From Clostridia bacterium (GTDB lineage: Bacteria > Bacillota > Clostridia > Oscillospirales > Acutalibacteraceae): a DNA stretch of 61,517 nucleotides. The position numbers and the translations under genes were made by a program. Every line of letters begins with the position of its first letter. Position 1 is the first letter of the stretch. Under the pieces are notes generated by a model. The model searched no databases and was not told the origin of the DNA. It saw nothing but the letters and a program-made list of their open reading frames with translations. The stretch lies in assembly GCA_017550625.1 (NCBI GenBank), contig JAFZOL010000049.1, positions 1-61,517 of the forward strand, written 5' to 3'. Of this stretch, positions 40,301 to 51,708 are shown piece after piece.

Positions 40301-41796
40301 CGGAGAAAAAGATATCCGCCTTTCTCAAAGACCGCACCGCGGCGTTCACGCCCGGGCCCGTCATCTTCCGCAAGGGCACGGTGGAGCGCGTCGGCGACGG
40401 CGTGGTCCACGTAAAGGACCTGCCGGGGCGCAAATACGGCGAGCTGTTGGAATTCGGCAGCGGGGTCTACGGCATGGCGCTGGAGCTCACCGAAAACGGC
40501 GTGGGCGCGGTGCTGCTCGACGCCGAAGATTCGGTGTGCGCGGGCGAAACCGTCAAGGGCACGGGCCGCGTGGCCGAGGTGCCCGTGGGCGAAGCCCTGC
40601 TCGGGCGCGTGATCGACCCCATCGGCAGGCCGCTCGACGAGCGCGAGCTCGAGACCGACCTTTATTATCCCGTCGAGCGCCCCTCGCCCGCGATCATGGA
40701 CCGCCGTCCCGTCGACACCCCGCTCGAGACCGGCATCCTCGCGATCGACTCGATGATCCCGATCGGCCGCGGCCAGCGCGAGCTCATCATCGGCGACCGC
40801 CAGACGGGCAAGACCGCCATCGCCGTGGACGCGATCATCAACCAGCGCAATACGGGCGTCATCTGCGTCTACTGCGCCGTGGGGCAGAAGAGCTCCACCG
40901 TGGCGGGCGTTATCGAGACCCTGCGCGCCGCCGGGGCGATGGACAACAGCGTGGTCGTGCACGCGGGCGCCTCCGATTCGCCCGCGATCCAGTATCTCGC
41001 GCCCTTTGCCGCGTGCAGCGTGGCCGAATATTTCGCCGAGCGCGGGCGCGACGTGCTGGTGGTGTACGACGACCTCACGAAGCACGCCGTGGCCTACCGC
41101 ACCATGACCCTGCTTCTGCTGCGCCCGCCGGGACGCGAGGCTTATCCCGGCGACGTGTTTTATCTGCATTCGCGCCTTTTGGAGCGCGCGGCGTGCCGCT
41201 CCGCCGAAACGGGCGGCGGCACCGTGACCGCCCTGCCGATCATCGAAACGATGGCGGGCAACATCGCGTCGTATATCCCCACGAACGTCATCTCGATCAC
41301 CGACGGCCAGATCTATCTCGAGAGCGAGCTCTTCCACGCCGGCATCCGCCCCGCCGTCAACACGGGCCTTTCGGTGTCGCGCGTGGGGCGCAGCGCCCAG
41401 AGCGAGGCCATGCGCGCCGTGTCCGGGACGCTGAGGATCGACCTGTCGCAGTACCGCGAGATGGCGGTGTTCACGCGCTTCGGCAGCGACCTCGACGCCG
41501 CCACCGTCAAAATGCTGCGCCGCGGCGAAACGCTTACGAATCTGTTCAAACAAGGCAAATCGCACCCCTACACCTTATTTGAGGAGGTGGCGGTGCTGCT
41601 CGCATACGAGGCCGATACCTTCCGCGACGTGCCGATGAAGGCGCTCGGCGCGAAGGTGACGGATTACCTCGCCCACATGAACGCCGCGTTCCCGGCCGTG
41701 GCGGCGCACATGAACGCCACCGGCTCCATGGACGACGGCACGCGCGCCGAGCTTTTAGCGGCCGCCGAACGCTACCGGGAGGGGACCGAATTATGA
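40297..41796 (+). CDS. atpA: ATP synthase subunit alpha
   Basis: 499 residues. Walker A is GDRQTGKT. The conserved IPTNVISITDGQIYLESELF and GLSVSRVGRSAQ regions are intact. The N-terminal helix KISAFLKDRTAAF, which in other bacteria docks to the delta N-terminal domain, is still present although that domain is missing here. The start overlaps atpH and the stop overlaps atpG. Confidence 0.97.
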   Translation: MTEKKISAFLKDRTAAFTPGPVIFRKGTVERVGDGVVHVKDLPGRKYGELLEFGSGVYGMALELTENGVGAVLLDAEDSVCAGETVKGTGRVAEVPVGEALLGRVIDPIGRPLDERELETDLYYPVERPSPAIMDRRPVDTPLETGILAIDSMIPIGRGQRELIIGDRQTGKTAIAVDAIINQRNTGVICVYCAVGQKSSTVAGVIETLRAAGAMDNSVVVHAGASDSPAIQYLAPFAACSVAEYFAERGRDVLVVYDDLTKHAVAYRTMTLLLLRPPGREAYPGDVFYLHSRLLERAACRSAETGGGTVTALPIIETMAGNIASYIPTNVISITDGQIYLESELFHAGIRPAVNTGLSVSRVGRSAQSEAMRAVSGTLRIDLSQYREMAVFTRFGSDLDAATVKMLRRGETLTNLFKQGKSHPYTLFEEVAVLLAYEADTFRDVPMKALGAKVTDYLAHMNAAFPAVAAHMNATGSMDDGTRAELLAAAERYREGTEL

Positions 41797-42674
41797 GCGC
41801 GGGCTCGCTGAGGGATATCCGCAACCGGATCGACGGCGTGTCGCAGACCCGCCAGATCACCGGCGCGATGTACCTTTTGTCCTCGTCGCGGCTGAGAAAG
41901 CTGACGGGGAATATGGACTATACCCTCAGGTATATGGAGCGCCTGCGCAAAACGATGGCGGACCTGCTCATCGTGACCAAGGGCGCGGGCATCGAAAACC
42001 GCTTCGTGGAAAAAGATTCGAAGGGAACGGCCCTGTTTCTGCCCGTGATGGGCGACAAGGGCCTGTGCGGCAGCTATAACGCCGACGTGGTGCGCCTGAC
42101 GCAGGAGCGGCTCAAGAAATACGACGATCCCATCGTTTACTGCTTCGGCGAACTGGGACGCGACCTGCTCGAGGCCAGGGGCGTGAAAGTGGACCGCCTG
42201 CTGCCCGGCTCGTCCGGCTATCCCGATATGGCGCTCGCGCACGAGCTCACGGCGGCGCTCATCGACATGTACGTCACCGACAAGGTCAACGAGGTATATA
42301 TCGTATACACCCCCTTCACGCGCGGCGAGCGCAAACCCGCGTGCTACCGCCTGCTGCCGTTACTCCGGCACGACTTTCACGATCTCCACCGCTATCGGGC
42401 GCCCGACGAGATGCTCTACGCCCCCTCGGCCGAGGAGGTGTTCGAGCACATCGTGCCGCTCTACTGCTCGTCGCTCCTCTACGATTTTCTCGTGCAGTCG
42501 TCCGCGTCCGAAAACGCGGCGCGCATGGAGGCGATGAAGTCCGCCACCGACGCCGCCGACGACATGCTCGACCGGCTCGTCGCCGACCTCAACGCCGCCC
42601 GCCAGCTCGCCGTGACGCAGGAGATCACCGAGATCGCCGCGGCACAGCTTCAAAGGGGCAAAAAAGAGGAATAG
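41793..42674 (+). CDS. atpG: ATP synthase subunit gamma
   Basis: 293 residues. The N-terminal rotor helix (SLRDIRNRIDGVSQTRQITG), the central MGDKGLCGSYNA motif and the C-terminal helix (ENAARMEAMKSATDAADDML) are all in place. It is the rotor shaft. GGAGGGGA lies upstream and the ATG overlaps the atpA stop. A 400-bp composite element follows before atpD. Confidence 0.96.
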   Translation: MSAGSLRDIRNRIDGVSQTRQITGAMYLLSSSRLRKLTGNMDYTLRYMERLRKTMADLLIVTKGAGIENRFVEKDSKGTALFLPVMGDKGLCGSYNADVVRLTQERLKKYDDPIVYCFGELGRDLLEARGVKVDRLLPGSSGYPDMALAHELTAALIDMYVTDKVNEVYIVYTPFTRGERKPACYRLLPLLRHDFHDLHRYRAPDEMLYAPSAEEVFEHIVPLYCSSLLYDFLVQSSASENAARMEAMKSATDAADDMLDRLVADLNAARQLAVTQEITEIAAAQLQRGKKEE

Positions 42675-42675
42675 G

Positions 42676-44468
<1,793 letters not shown>

Positions 44469-44469
44469 G

Positions 44470-44712
44470 CCGCGCGCTGCGCGGCAGGCAAAGGGCGCAC
44501 AGGGGCGAGGGGCAAGAGGCCAGAGGCCAGAGGCCAGAGGCCAAGGACGCGCTTCGCGCGCATATATGTCGCTTGCGCGAAACGATTCAAAGCCTACAGT
44601 GCATTTTATAATGGGGTAAGGAGCGGAGCCCCTTCCACCATTCCACATTTCACACTTCACATTCATTTTGTATTTTGTAGTTTGTATTTTGCATTTTGCA
44701 TTCTTCCCCCGG
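44470..44712. repeat. Composite intergenic element between atpD and atpC
   Basis: Hairpin gccgcgcgctgcgcggc, one GGGCGCACAG unit, five GCCAGAG-like units (44513-44545), hairpin gcgcgcttcgcgcgc, TATAATGGGG (44607-44616), hairpin gggg...gagcggagcccc, a TTTCACACTTCACATTC run, TTTTGTA/TTTTGCA units (44667-44700) and CCCCCGGCCC. Confidence 0.88.
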
Positions 44713-44728
44713 CCCTTCAGGTGATCTT

Positions 44729-45139
44729 ATGTCCGAAGAATACCGTTTCTGCATCTATACGCCCGAAAAGATCGTGCTTGAGGGCATGACCGAGAGCCTT
44801 GTTCTGCAGGGGCTCGACGGGCAGCTATGCGTGCAGGCGCACCACATGCCCGCCCTGTTCGCCCTCGACACGGGCTACATCCGCGTCAAACAGAACGGCG
44901 CGTGGCGGCAGCTCGTGTCCACCGAGGGCTACGTGGACGTCAACTACAACCGCGCCTATATCTTCGTGGACCACTGCATCGAAGAGGACGACGCCGAAAA
45001 GGCCGAGGCGGAGCTTCAGCGCCTGAAGGCGACCGAGCGCCGCAGCGTGCGCGAACATAAGCGCAGCGCCATCAAGCTCGCGCGAACATTGGCCGAGCTG
45101 AACGCGAAAGACAAACGGCGCAGAACGCCGAAGCCCTGA
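44729..45139 (+). CDS. atpC: ATP synthase subunit epsilon
   Basis: 136 residues from the ATG at 44729 with AGGTGA nearby. The beta-sandwich domain is recognised in YTPEKIVLEGMTESLVLQG, DGQLCVQAHHMPALFALDTG and YVDVNYNRAYIFVDH. A C-terminal helical hairpin follows (EKAEAELQRLKATERR), with a basic tail. It is the last gene of the atp operon and regulates or couples the rotor. Confidence 0.95.
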   Translation: MSEEYRFCIYTPEKIVLEGMTESLVLQGLDGQLCVQAHHMPALFALDTGYIRVKQNGAWRQLVSTEGYVDVNYNRAYIFVDHCIEEDDAEKAEAELQRLKATERRSVREHKRSAIKLARTLAELNAKDKRRRTPKP

Positions 45140-45170
45140 GCCGCATTCGCGCGAAAAACGCAAAAACCGG

Positions 45171-45200
45171 TTGACGGATGAGACCTGTTTGTTCTATAAT
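45171..45200 (+). promoter_or_regulatory. Promoter of the IseA-like gene
   Basis: TTGACG, an 18-bp spacer and a perfect TATAAT, about 48 bases before the start. Confidence 0.83.
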
Positions 45201-45248
45201 GATTAAGATACGACATTTTGTTTTCGGCCTGTCCGAAAGGAGCCCCGC

Positions 45249-46121
45249 ATGAGCAAGAAAAAACGCAAACGCATGACGAAATCGAACCGCAGGCAGATCG
45301 TCCTGCTGCTCTTCCTGCTGATCGTGATCGGCGTGGCGCTGTATTACGTGCTGAAAAACCGCCCGGGCGACGAGCTTTCGTCCCCCGGCAGCCGCGTCAG
45401 CCCCGGCACGCCCGCCGCCGAATCGACCACCGAGGACGACTTCACCGTCCCCGAGGTGCCGTTCTACACGGCCGCGCGCATCACCGACGCCGAGGCGGAG
45501 GCGATCTTCCGCGCCGCCAACGAGTTCTACGTCACGTGGATCCTGCACGGCCCGTCGATCGACTACGGCGACGGCTACGAGAGCCGCGTCGTCGCCCACA
45601 TGTATCTGCCCGTCACAGAACCCGGATTTAACACGCTCGCCCAGATCAAAAGCGTGGCGGCCGCGTATTTCGGCGAGGGCGCGTTCGAGGACCGCATCAA
45701 CGGCCTGTATCTCGAAAAGAACGGAAAGCTCTACGCCAAGATGCGCAAGGGCACCTACGACGAGGACGCCCCCGACGACGAGGACGAGCCTACGGGACGC
45801 AGGGACGAGAATTGGTCCGAGATCGACATGGAGCTCGAGGACGTGGAGCTGTTCCATTTCCGCATCACCGACCGTGAAAAGGACGCGATCAACTTCCGCG
45901 TGCGCATCTATACCGATGAGGCGGAGGACGACTACGTCACCGTCACGAACCGCATGCGTCTGACGCGCGGCTTCCCGCCCTTCAACGAGAGCTTCAACGC
46001 GGTCTACGGCTATGCCGGCGCCGGCCTGCACGGCGAAGAGGGAACTGTCGAGGTTGAAGTCTGGAGCGAGCCCGAAACCGAGCCCGAGCCGGAAGAGACC
46101 GAAGACGAAGACGAAACCTGA
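45249..46121 (+). CDS. Membrane-anchored extracellular protein, IseA-like
   Basis: 290 residues with AAAGGAG upstream. A basic N-terminus (KKKRKRMTKSNRR) precedes one membrane helix (IVLLLFLLIVIGVALYYVL), then a Ser/Pro-rich linker and a domain at about 75-260. Its pattern AEAIFRAANEFYVTWILHG, FNTLAQIKSVAAAYFGE, LYLEKNGKLYAKMRKGTYD resembles the IseA (DL-endopeptidase inhibitor) family of Firmicutes. The C-terminus is a Glu-rich tail. It probably acts at the cell wall; the IseA link is by pattern and moderate at best. Confidence 0.82.
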   Translation: MSKKKRKRMTKSNRRQIVLLLFLLIVIGVALYYVLKNRPGDELSSPGSRVSPGTPAAESTTEDDFTVPEVPFYTAARITDAEAEAIFRAANEFYVTWILHGPSIDYGDGYESRVVAHMYLPVTEPGFNTLAQIKSVAAAYFGEGAFEDRINGLYLEKNGKLYAKMRKGTYDEDAPDDEDEPTGRRDENWSEIDMELEDVELFHFRITDREKDAINFRVRIYTDEAEDDYVTVTNRMRLTRGFPPFNESFNAVYGYAGAGLHGEEGTVEVEVWSEPETEPEPEETEDEDET

Positions 46122-46183
46122 GCCCGCCGCGCCCGACGGCGCGATCAAAGATAAAAAATATAACATAGAAACGGAGTTTTAGT

Positions 46184-48331
46184 ATGCGTTGCAAGAATTG
46201 CGGCCGCGAAGTCGCGCCCGGTTCCATTTTCTGCACCTATTGCGGCGTCAGCGTCGAGGCGCCGAAGCCCGCGGCACAGCCGGGTCCCGACCCGGCCGCC
46301 GCCCGTCCTCAGCCCGCCGCACCCGCCGGCATGCCGGCGCAGCCGGTCCGGAATCCCGCGCAGGCGGCTCAGCCGCAGCAGCCGGTGCAGAGGCCCTTCC
46401 AGCCCGCCCAGCAGGTCCCGCAGGTGCAGAGGCCTTTCCAGCCCGCCCAGCAGGTCCCGCAGGCGCAGAGCGCCTTCCGGCCCCCGCAGCAGGTCTCGAC
46501 CCAGCCGGTTCAGAGACCCGTCCAGCCCGCGCAGCCGCAGGCACAGGCGCAGCCGACGGTCCAGAAGGCCGTCGAGTCCGCGCCGCAGGCACAGCCCATC
46601 CAGAGACCCGTCCAGCCCGCGCCGCAGCCCATCCAAAAACCCGCGCAGCCGCAGGTACAGGCACCGCCTGTTCAGAAGCCTGCCGAGCCCGCGCCGCAGC
46701 CGGTCCAGAAGCCTGCCGAGCCCGCGCCGCAGCCTGTTCAGAAGCCCGTTCCGCCCGTGACTCCGCAGCAGATCCAGAAGGCTGCCGAGCCCGCGCCGCA
46801 GCCTGTTCAGAAGCCCGTGCCTCCCGTGACTCCGCAGCAGATCCAGAAGCCTGCCGAGCCCGCGCCGCAGCCTGTTCAGAAGCCCGTGCCTCCCGTGACT
46901 CCGCAGCAGATCCAGAAAGCTGTCGAGTCCGCGCCGCAGGCCCAGCCGATCCAGAGACCCGCGCAGCCGCAGGTACAGGCGCAGCCTGTTCAGAAAGCGG
47001 TCGAACAGCCGGTGCAGGCGCAGCCGATCCAGAGACCCGTCCAGCCCGCGCAGCCCGTCCCGCAGCCGGTCCAGAAACCCGCGCAGCCGGTGCAGGCGCA
47101 GCCCGTCCAAAGACCCGTCCAGCCCGCGCAGCAGCCCGTGCCCGTGCCCGCGCCCGCGCAGGCGAAGCCGCAGAAGCAAAAGGCCGAAAAACAGCCGAAG
47201 CCCGCGAAAGAGCCGAAACCCGCGAAAGAGCCGAAACCCGCGAAGCAGCCGAAGCCCGAAAAGCAGGCCGGCGAAAAGAAGAGCAAAAAGGGCCTGATCA
47301 TCGGCATCGTCGTCGGTCTGATCGCCGTGGCGGCGGCCGTCGTGTGCTTCCTGTATTTCACGAACGGCGCGCGGCAGGTCGTGAGCGCGCTCAAGAGCGG
47401 CGACTACGAGAAGGCGTACGAGCTCTATGAAGAGAAATACGAGGGCAAGGATACCTCCGCCCTCGCCAAGGCGCTCAAGGACCGCATCAATGAGATCCGC
47501 GAGGGCTTCGTTGCCGGCGACGTCACCTATGTTGACGCGGACAAGGAGCTGTCGGTGATCGAGCGCATGAACATCGCCGACGTGAACGTCGATCTGACGC
47601 AGGCAAGGGCCCTCATCGGCGAACTCGACGTCTCGCGTCAGGCGTTTTACGACGCCGAGGACTTCTACCGCACCGGCAACTACGCCGAGGCGATCCGCAG
47701 TTATCTGAACGTCTCGTCGATGGATTCCCGCGCCGCCGAAGCGAAAGAAAAACTCAGCGCCTGCGTTTCGACCTACGCCGACAAGCTGCTCTCGCAGGTG
47801 AACGCCGGTGAGGCCGGCGGCAAGGAAGTCATGGAGGCCGCCGACCTGCTTGAGCAGGCGACCCTTCTTGTGCCGGACGACGCCGCCATCCGGGAGAAAT
47901 ACGAGGCGGTCAGCGCCGTGGTGCCCGTGTCGGTGAAGGATCTTTCGCCCTCCAACGTCAACGGCAACTGGCTCAAGAGCTTCAACGACCGCAAGGACCT
48001 GCAGGGCAACGACTATAACGACGCGATCAACTATTTCATCCCGGGCATGGACGCTTTCGGCGAGTATGCGATCAGAGGGAAATACACCAAGGTGACCGGC
48101 CGCGTTTCGAACCTCGGGCGCAGCGAGCCGATCGCGGAGCGCGAGACCGTGTTCCACATCCTCGCGGACGGGAAAGAGATCTATACCTCCCCCGTGATCA
48201 CCACGAAAACGCAGGCCGTGACCTTCTCGGTCGAGATCCCGGCGGGCGCCGAGGTCGTCAAGTTCCTCACCACCGCCAACGGCTACGGCAAGTCCGAGAT
48301 CCTCGTGACCGACCTGCTGCTCTGGAAATAA
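46184..48331 (+). CDS. Zinc-ribbon membrane protein with long Pro/Gln-rich segment
   Basis: 715 residues. An N-terminal zinc ribbon (CKNCG, FCTYCG) is followed by about 340 residues of Pro/Gln/Val/Ala repeats (PAPQPVQKPVPPVTPQQIQK), a Lys/Pro stretch, a membrane helix (GLIIGIVVGLIAVAAAVVCF) and an outer region of about 330 residues. The outer region has alpha-helical repeats (VVSALKSGDYEKAYELYEEK, YRTGNYAEAIRSYL) that resemble TPR units, and a C-terminal beta-sandwich. Compare the genes at 33609 and 54048. Overlap with the C-terminal segment of other families was not recognised. Confidence 0.87.
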   Translation: MRCKNCGREVAPGSIFCTYCGVSVEAPKPAAQPGPDPAAARPQPAAPAGMPAQPVRNPAQAAQPQQPVQRPFQPAQQVPQVQRPFQPAQQVPQAQSAFRPPQQVSTQPVQRPVQPAQPQAQAQPTVQKAVESAPQAQPIQRPVQPAPQPIQKPAQPQVQAPPVQKPAEPAPQPVQKPAEPAPQPVQKPVPPVTPQQIQKAAEPAPQPVQKPVPPVTPQQIQKPAEPAPQPVQKPVPPVTPQQIQKAVESAPQAQPIQRPAQPQVQAQPVQKAVEQPVQAQPIQRPVQPAQPVPQPVQKPAQPVQAQPVQRPVQPAQQPVPVPAPAQAKPQKQKAEKQPKPAKEPKPAKEPKPAKQPKPEKQAGEKKSKKGLIIGIVVGLIAVAAAVVCFLYFTNGARQVVSALKSGDYEKAYELYEEKYEGKDTSALAKALKDRINEIREGFVAGDVTYVDADKELSVIERMNIADVNVDLTQARALIGELDVSRQAFYDAEDFYRTGNYAEAIRSYLNVSSMDSRAAEAKEKLSACVSTYADKLLSQVNAGEAGGKEVMEAADLLEQATLLVPDDAAIREKYEAVSAVVPVSVKDLSPSNVNGNWLKSFNDRKDLQGNDYNDAINYFIPGMDAFGEYAIRGKYTKVTGRVSNLGRSEPIAERETVFHILADGKEIYTSPVITTKTQAVTFSVEIPAGAEVVKFLTTANGYGKSEILVTDLLLWK
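46721..46927 (+). repeat. 69-bp coding tandem repeat, three units
   Basis: Three near-identical 69-bp units each encode the 23-residue PAPQPVQKPVPPVTPQQIQK plus three residues. They lie inside the Pro/Gln-rich segment and point to recent length change. Confidence 0.85.
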
Positions 48332-48344
48332 AGCTTCATCCGAT

Positions 48345-48374
48345 AAAAAAGCCGTCCCCGGACGGCTTTTTTTG
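48345..48374 (+). terminator. Terminator of the zinc-ribbon/PQ gene
   Basis: Stem AGCCGTCC / GGACGGCT followed by TTTTTT, 12 bases after the stop codon. Confidence 0.92.
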
Positions 48375-48407
48375 CGCCCGGAAAACGCGAACCGGCAAAT
48401 TTCACAT

Positions 48408-48435
48408 TGCAAAACGGCGGCGGACGTGGTATACT
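48408..48435 (+). promoter_or_regulatory. Promoter of the Na/Pi cotransporter
   Basis: TTGCAA, a 16-bp spacer and TATACT, about 43 bases before the start. Confidence 0.65.
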
Positions 48436-48478
48436 TGAAGCGTACCCGGTGCCGTCCGGGGAAAGGAGTTTTTTTCGT

Positions 48479-50230
48479 ATGGCTATACAGGAGATCATCG
48501 CGCTTTTGAGCGGCGTCGCGCTGTTTCTGTTCGGCATGACGCTGATGGGCGACGGCCTCAAGGCGGTGGCGGGCAACAAGATGGAGCTGATCCTCTACCG
48601 GCTCTCGGGCACGCCGCTCAGGGGCCTGCTGCTCGGCACGGTCGTCACGGCCGCGATCCAGTCGTCGTGCGCCACCTCGGTGATGGCGGTCGGCTTCGTG
48701 AACGCAGGCATGATGCCGCGCAGGCGCAGCGTGAGCGTGATCATCGGCGCGATTTTGGGCACCAGCGTCACGGGCTGGGTGATCTGCCTCGGTTACCTCG
48801 AGGGCGCGGGCACGCTCAAAAGCCTGCTGTCCACGGCGACCCTCACGGGCGCGGTGGCCGTGGCGGGCATCATCTTACGCATGTTCACGAAAAGCCGACC
48901 CAAGCGCCGCGTTGGCGACATCCTGCTCGGCTTCGCCGTGCTGATGACCGGCATGGCGGCGATGAGCGGGGCGGTGTCGTCGCTCGGTGAGAGCCCCGCG
49001 TTTTCGTCAATTATGTCGTCGCTGTCGAACCCCCTGCTCGGCATTCTGGTGGGCCTGGTGTTCACGGCGCTGTTGCAGAGCGCGAGCGCAGCCGTCGGTA
49101 TCGTGCAGGCACTTTCGTTCACGGGCGTGATGGCCGCGGGTCAGGCGCTGCCGCTGCTGCTCGGCGTGGCAGTCGGCGCCGCGGCGCCGGTTCTGCTGTC
49201 GGCGATCGGCGCGGGCACGGAGGGCAAGCGCGCAGCTCTCGTCTATCCCATCACCGCCGCGCTCGGCACGGTGACCGTGGGCGGCGTGTTCTACGCGATC
49301 AACGCCTTCGTCGGCTTTTCGTTCCTCGACAAAACGGTCAACCCGTTCACCGTCGCCGCGCTCAATTCGTTTCTGCGCCTCGCGATGGTCATTCTGCTCA
49401 TGCCCCTCTCGGGCGTGATCGACCGGCTCACGGTGCTTCTGGTGCGCGAAAAGCGCGCTGCCGCCTCCGAGCCCGAGCTGCGCCTTGAAGAGCGCTTTCT
49501 CGCCTATCCCGCCCTCGCGCTCGAGCAGTGCCGCATGGCGATCGACGCCATGGCCAAGCTCAGCCGCAAGAGCGTGAACCGGGCGCTCAAGCTCCTGCGC
49601 GGCTATTCCGAAGAGGGCTTCTCTGAGATCAAAGAGATGGAAGAGACCGTGGATACCTACGAGGACCGCCTCGGCTCGTATCTGATGCGCCTCACGGGCA
49701 AGGAGCTCACGCGCCGCCAGAACGAGGACGCCGCCAAATATTTATGCGCCCTGACCGACCTCGAGCGCATCTCCGACCATGCTTTGAACCTCGCCGAGAG
49801 CGCGAAAGAGATCGACGAAAAGCGCGTGCGCTTTTCCGACGCCGCCGACAAGGAGCTCACGGTCCTGTTCTCGGCCGTGACCGAGATCATCCACCTCGCG
49901 TCCGGCGCGTTTGAGGACGACGACGCCGAGCTTGCCAAGCGCGTGGAGCCGCTCGAAGAGCGCATCGACGAGCTGTGCGACACCATGAAGCGCCGCCACG
50001 TCGAGCGTCTGCAGGCGGGCGAGTGCACGATCTCGCAGGGCTTCGTGTTCAACGACATCCTCACCGACCTCGAGCGCGTGGCGGACCACTGCTCCAACAT
50101 CGCCCTCGAGGTGCTCGAGGTGCGCAGCGACACCATGGCGGCGCACGACTACCTGCACGACCTCAAGGAACAGCAGGCCGACGCGATGCGCGAGGCCTAT
50201 GACGAGTACGCCGCGCGGTACGCGATCTGA
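48479..50230 (+). CDS. Na+/phosphate cotransporter with C-terminal PhoU domain
   Basis: 583 residues from the ATG at 48479 with GAAAGGAG upstream. The two inverted halves of the NptA family carry the QSS motifs (TAAIQSSCATSVMAVGF and TALLQSASAAVGIV). Nine or so membrane helices extend to about residue 330. The C-terminal 230 residues form PhoU-like helical bundles (ALEQCRMAIDAMAKLSRKSV, CALTDLERISDHALNLAES). It imports phosphate with Na+. It is flanked by two terminators of nearly the same sequence and is monocistronic. Confidence 0.94.
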   Translation: MAIQEIIALLSGVALFLFGMTLMGDGLKAVAGNKMELILYRLSGTPLRGLLLGTVVTAAIQSSCATSVMAVGFVNAGMMPRRRSVSVIIGAILGTSVTGWVICLGYLEGAGTLKSLLSTATLTGAVAVAGIILRMFTKSRPKRRVGDILLGFAVLMTGMAAMSGAVSSLGESPAFSSIMSSLSNPLLGILVGLVFTALLQSASAAVGIVQALSFTGVMAAGQALPLLLGVAVGAAAPVLLSAIGAGTEGKRAALVYPITAALGTVTVGGVFYAINAFVGFSFLDKTVNPFTVAALNSFLRLAMVILLMPLSGVIDRLTVLLVREKRAAASEPELRLEERFLAYPALALEQCRMAIDAMAKLSRKSVNRALKLLRGYSEEGFSEIKEMEETVDTYEDRLGSYLMRLTGKELTRRQNEDAAKYLCALTDLERISDHALNLAESAKEIDEKRVRFSDAADKELTVLFSAVTEIIHLASGAFEDDDAELAKRVEPLEERIDELCDTMKRRHVERLQAGECTISQGFVFNDILTDLERVADHCSNIALEVLEVRSDTMAAHDYLHDLKEQQADAMREAYDEYAARYAI

Positions 50231-50239
50231 CCGAGTAAT

Positions 50240-50269
50240 AAAAAAAGCCGTCAGCGGACGGCTTTTTTT
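50240..50269 (+). terminator. Terminator of the Na/Pi cotransporter
   Basis: Stem AGCCGTC / GACGGCT with loop AGCG and TTTTTTT, 15 bases after the stop. Confidence 0.93.
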
Positions 50270-50334
50270 GTTGCGCGGGGCGCGGGGATATGTTAATATA
50301 AATGCAGATTTATGCAGAGACGGGAGGCAGTGGG

Positions 50335-51708
50335 ATGAAACTCACGCTCGACACGGCGCGGAAATACCAGACCTATATGGGCGTCGGCGCGTCCGGCGCG
50401 TGGTGGGCGCAGGCCGTGGGGAACTGGACGAGACCGGACCCCGCGACCGGCGAAGAGACCCGCCGTGCGGTCGCGGAATTGTTGTGGTCCGAGACGCGCG
50501 GCATCGGCCTCAACATCTACCGCCACAACCTCGGCGGCGGGTCGGCGGGCTCCGGCAAGGGGGTCTATTGGGATCCTTTGCGCCGCGCCGAGGATCATTT
50601 CGCCCCCGACGGCAGCCTCGATTTCACGAAGGACGCCGCCGCCGTTTCGATGCTGCGTCTGGCCGTTGAGGCGGGCGCGGACGAAGTGGTGTTTTTCGTC
50701 AACTCCCCGCCCGAACGCCTCACGAAAAACGGCATGGCGCAGCTCGGCAAACGGCAGCTTTTCCGCACGAACCTCGCCAAAAAGAACATCCCCGCCTTCG
50801 CGGACTATTGCCTCGACGTGACCGAGCATTTCATCGAAGACGGCGTCCCCGTTAACTATCTCTCGCCGGTCAACGAGCCGCTGTGGGTGTGGAACGGCGG
50901 GCAGGAGGGCTGCCACTATTCGCCCCGGCAGGTCAAACGCGTGCTGCGCGCGTTCGCGTCGGCCCTCGAAAAGCGCCCCGCCCTCAAGGATCTTCGCCTC
51001 GCCGCCGCCGAAAACGGAGACGTCCGCTGGTTCAACAAGGCCTACACCCGCGCCTGCCTCAGTGACCCCGCCGTCGCCGCGCGCCTCGACGGCGTGGACG
51101 TGCATTCCTACTGCATCGGGCAATCCTTCCTGCCGCGCTTTCTCAACGACCGCGTCGCGTTTTTGCGGCGTTTCCGGCGCTATATGGACCGCCGCTTTCC
51201 GGGCGTGCCGGTGCAGACGAGCGAATGGACGCACATGAAGGGCGGGCGCGACGCCGGGATGGACTCTGCCCTCGAAACCGCGAAGGTGATGCTCGAAGAT
51301 TTTACGATCCTGAACGTCACGCGCTTCACGCACTGGATCGCCTGCTCGCCCTACGACTACTGCGACGGCCTTTTGTATCTCGACCTTGAGAACGAGACCT
51401 ATGCGCTCACGAAGCGGTATTTCGTCACGGGGCAATTCTCGAAATATATCCCACGCGGCGCGAAGCGCTTCGAGGTAAAAACCGATTCGCCGGAGGTTAT
51501 GGCCGCGGGTTTCGTGTATGAAAATACGCGCGTCGTCGTGCTCATGAACCCCACGTCCGAAGACCTGCCGTTCGCGTCGCCGTTTCAGGGGCTCTGCGCC
51601 GTGACGGACGAGACGCGCTCGCTGTTTGAGTCGCCGGTCTCGGCAGGGGAGGCGCTCACCCTGCCCGCGAAGAGCGTGATGACTCTAAAGGAGGCGAAGC
51701 CGTGCTGA
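50335..51708 (+). CDS. GH30-like glycoside hydrolase, cytoplasmic
   Basis: 457 residues; the ATG at 50335 has GGGAGG upstream. The (beta/alpha)8 barrel of clan A is suggested by GVGASGAWWAQAVGNW, GLNIYRHNLGGGS, the acid/base Glu181 in SPVNEP and the nucleophile Glu297 in QTSEWTH. The C-terminal beta domain (residues about 360-457) is as in GH30. There is no signal peptide, so it would act on imported oligosaccharides. It overlaps the next gene, a GPH transporter, by 7 bases, giving an uptake-and-cleavage pair. The exact linkage cut is unknown. Confidence 0.86.
   Translation: MKLTLDTARKYQTYMGVGASGAWWAQAVGNWTRPDPATGEETRRAVAELLWSETRGIGLNIYRHNLGGGSAGSGKGVYWDPLRRAEDHFAPDGSLDFTKDAAAVSMLRLAVEAGADEVVFFVNSPPERLTKNGMAQLGKRQLFRTNLAKKNIPAFADYCLDVTEHFIEDGVPVNYLSPVNEPLWVWNGGQEGCHYSPRQVKRVLRAFASALEKRPALKDLRLAAAENGDVRWFNKAYTRACLSDPAVAARLDGVDVHSYCIGQSFLPRFLNDRVAFLRRFRRYMDRRFPGVPVQTSEWTHMKGGRDAGMDSALETAKVMLEDFTILNVTRFTHWIACSPYDYCDGLLYLDLENETYALTKRYFVTGQFSKYIPRGAKRFEVKTDSPEVMAAGFVYENTRVVVLMNPTSEDLPFASPFQGLCAVTDETRSLFESPVSAGEALTLPAKSVMTLKEAKPC

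Noticed and set aside
46145-48412. A 755-codon frame antisense to the Pro/Gln-rich zinc-ribbon gene
   Set aside because: It is Leu/Arg/Gly low-complexity sequence mirrored from the repeats, with no ribosome binding site; the sense frame has a zinc ribbon, a membrane helix and a terminator.
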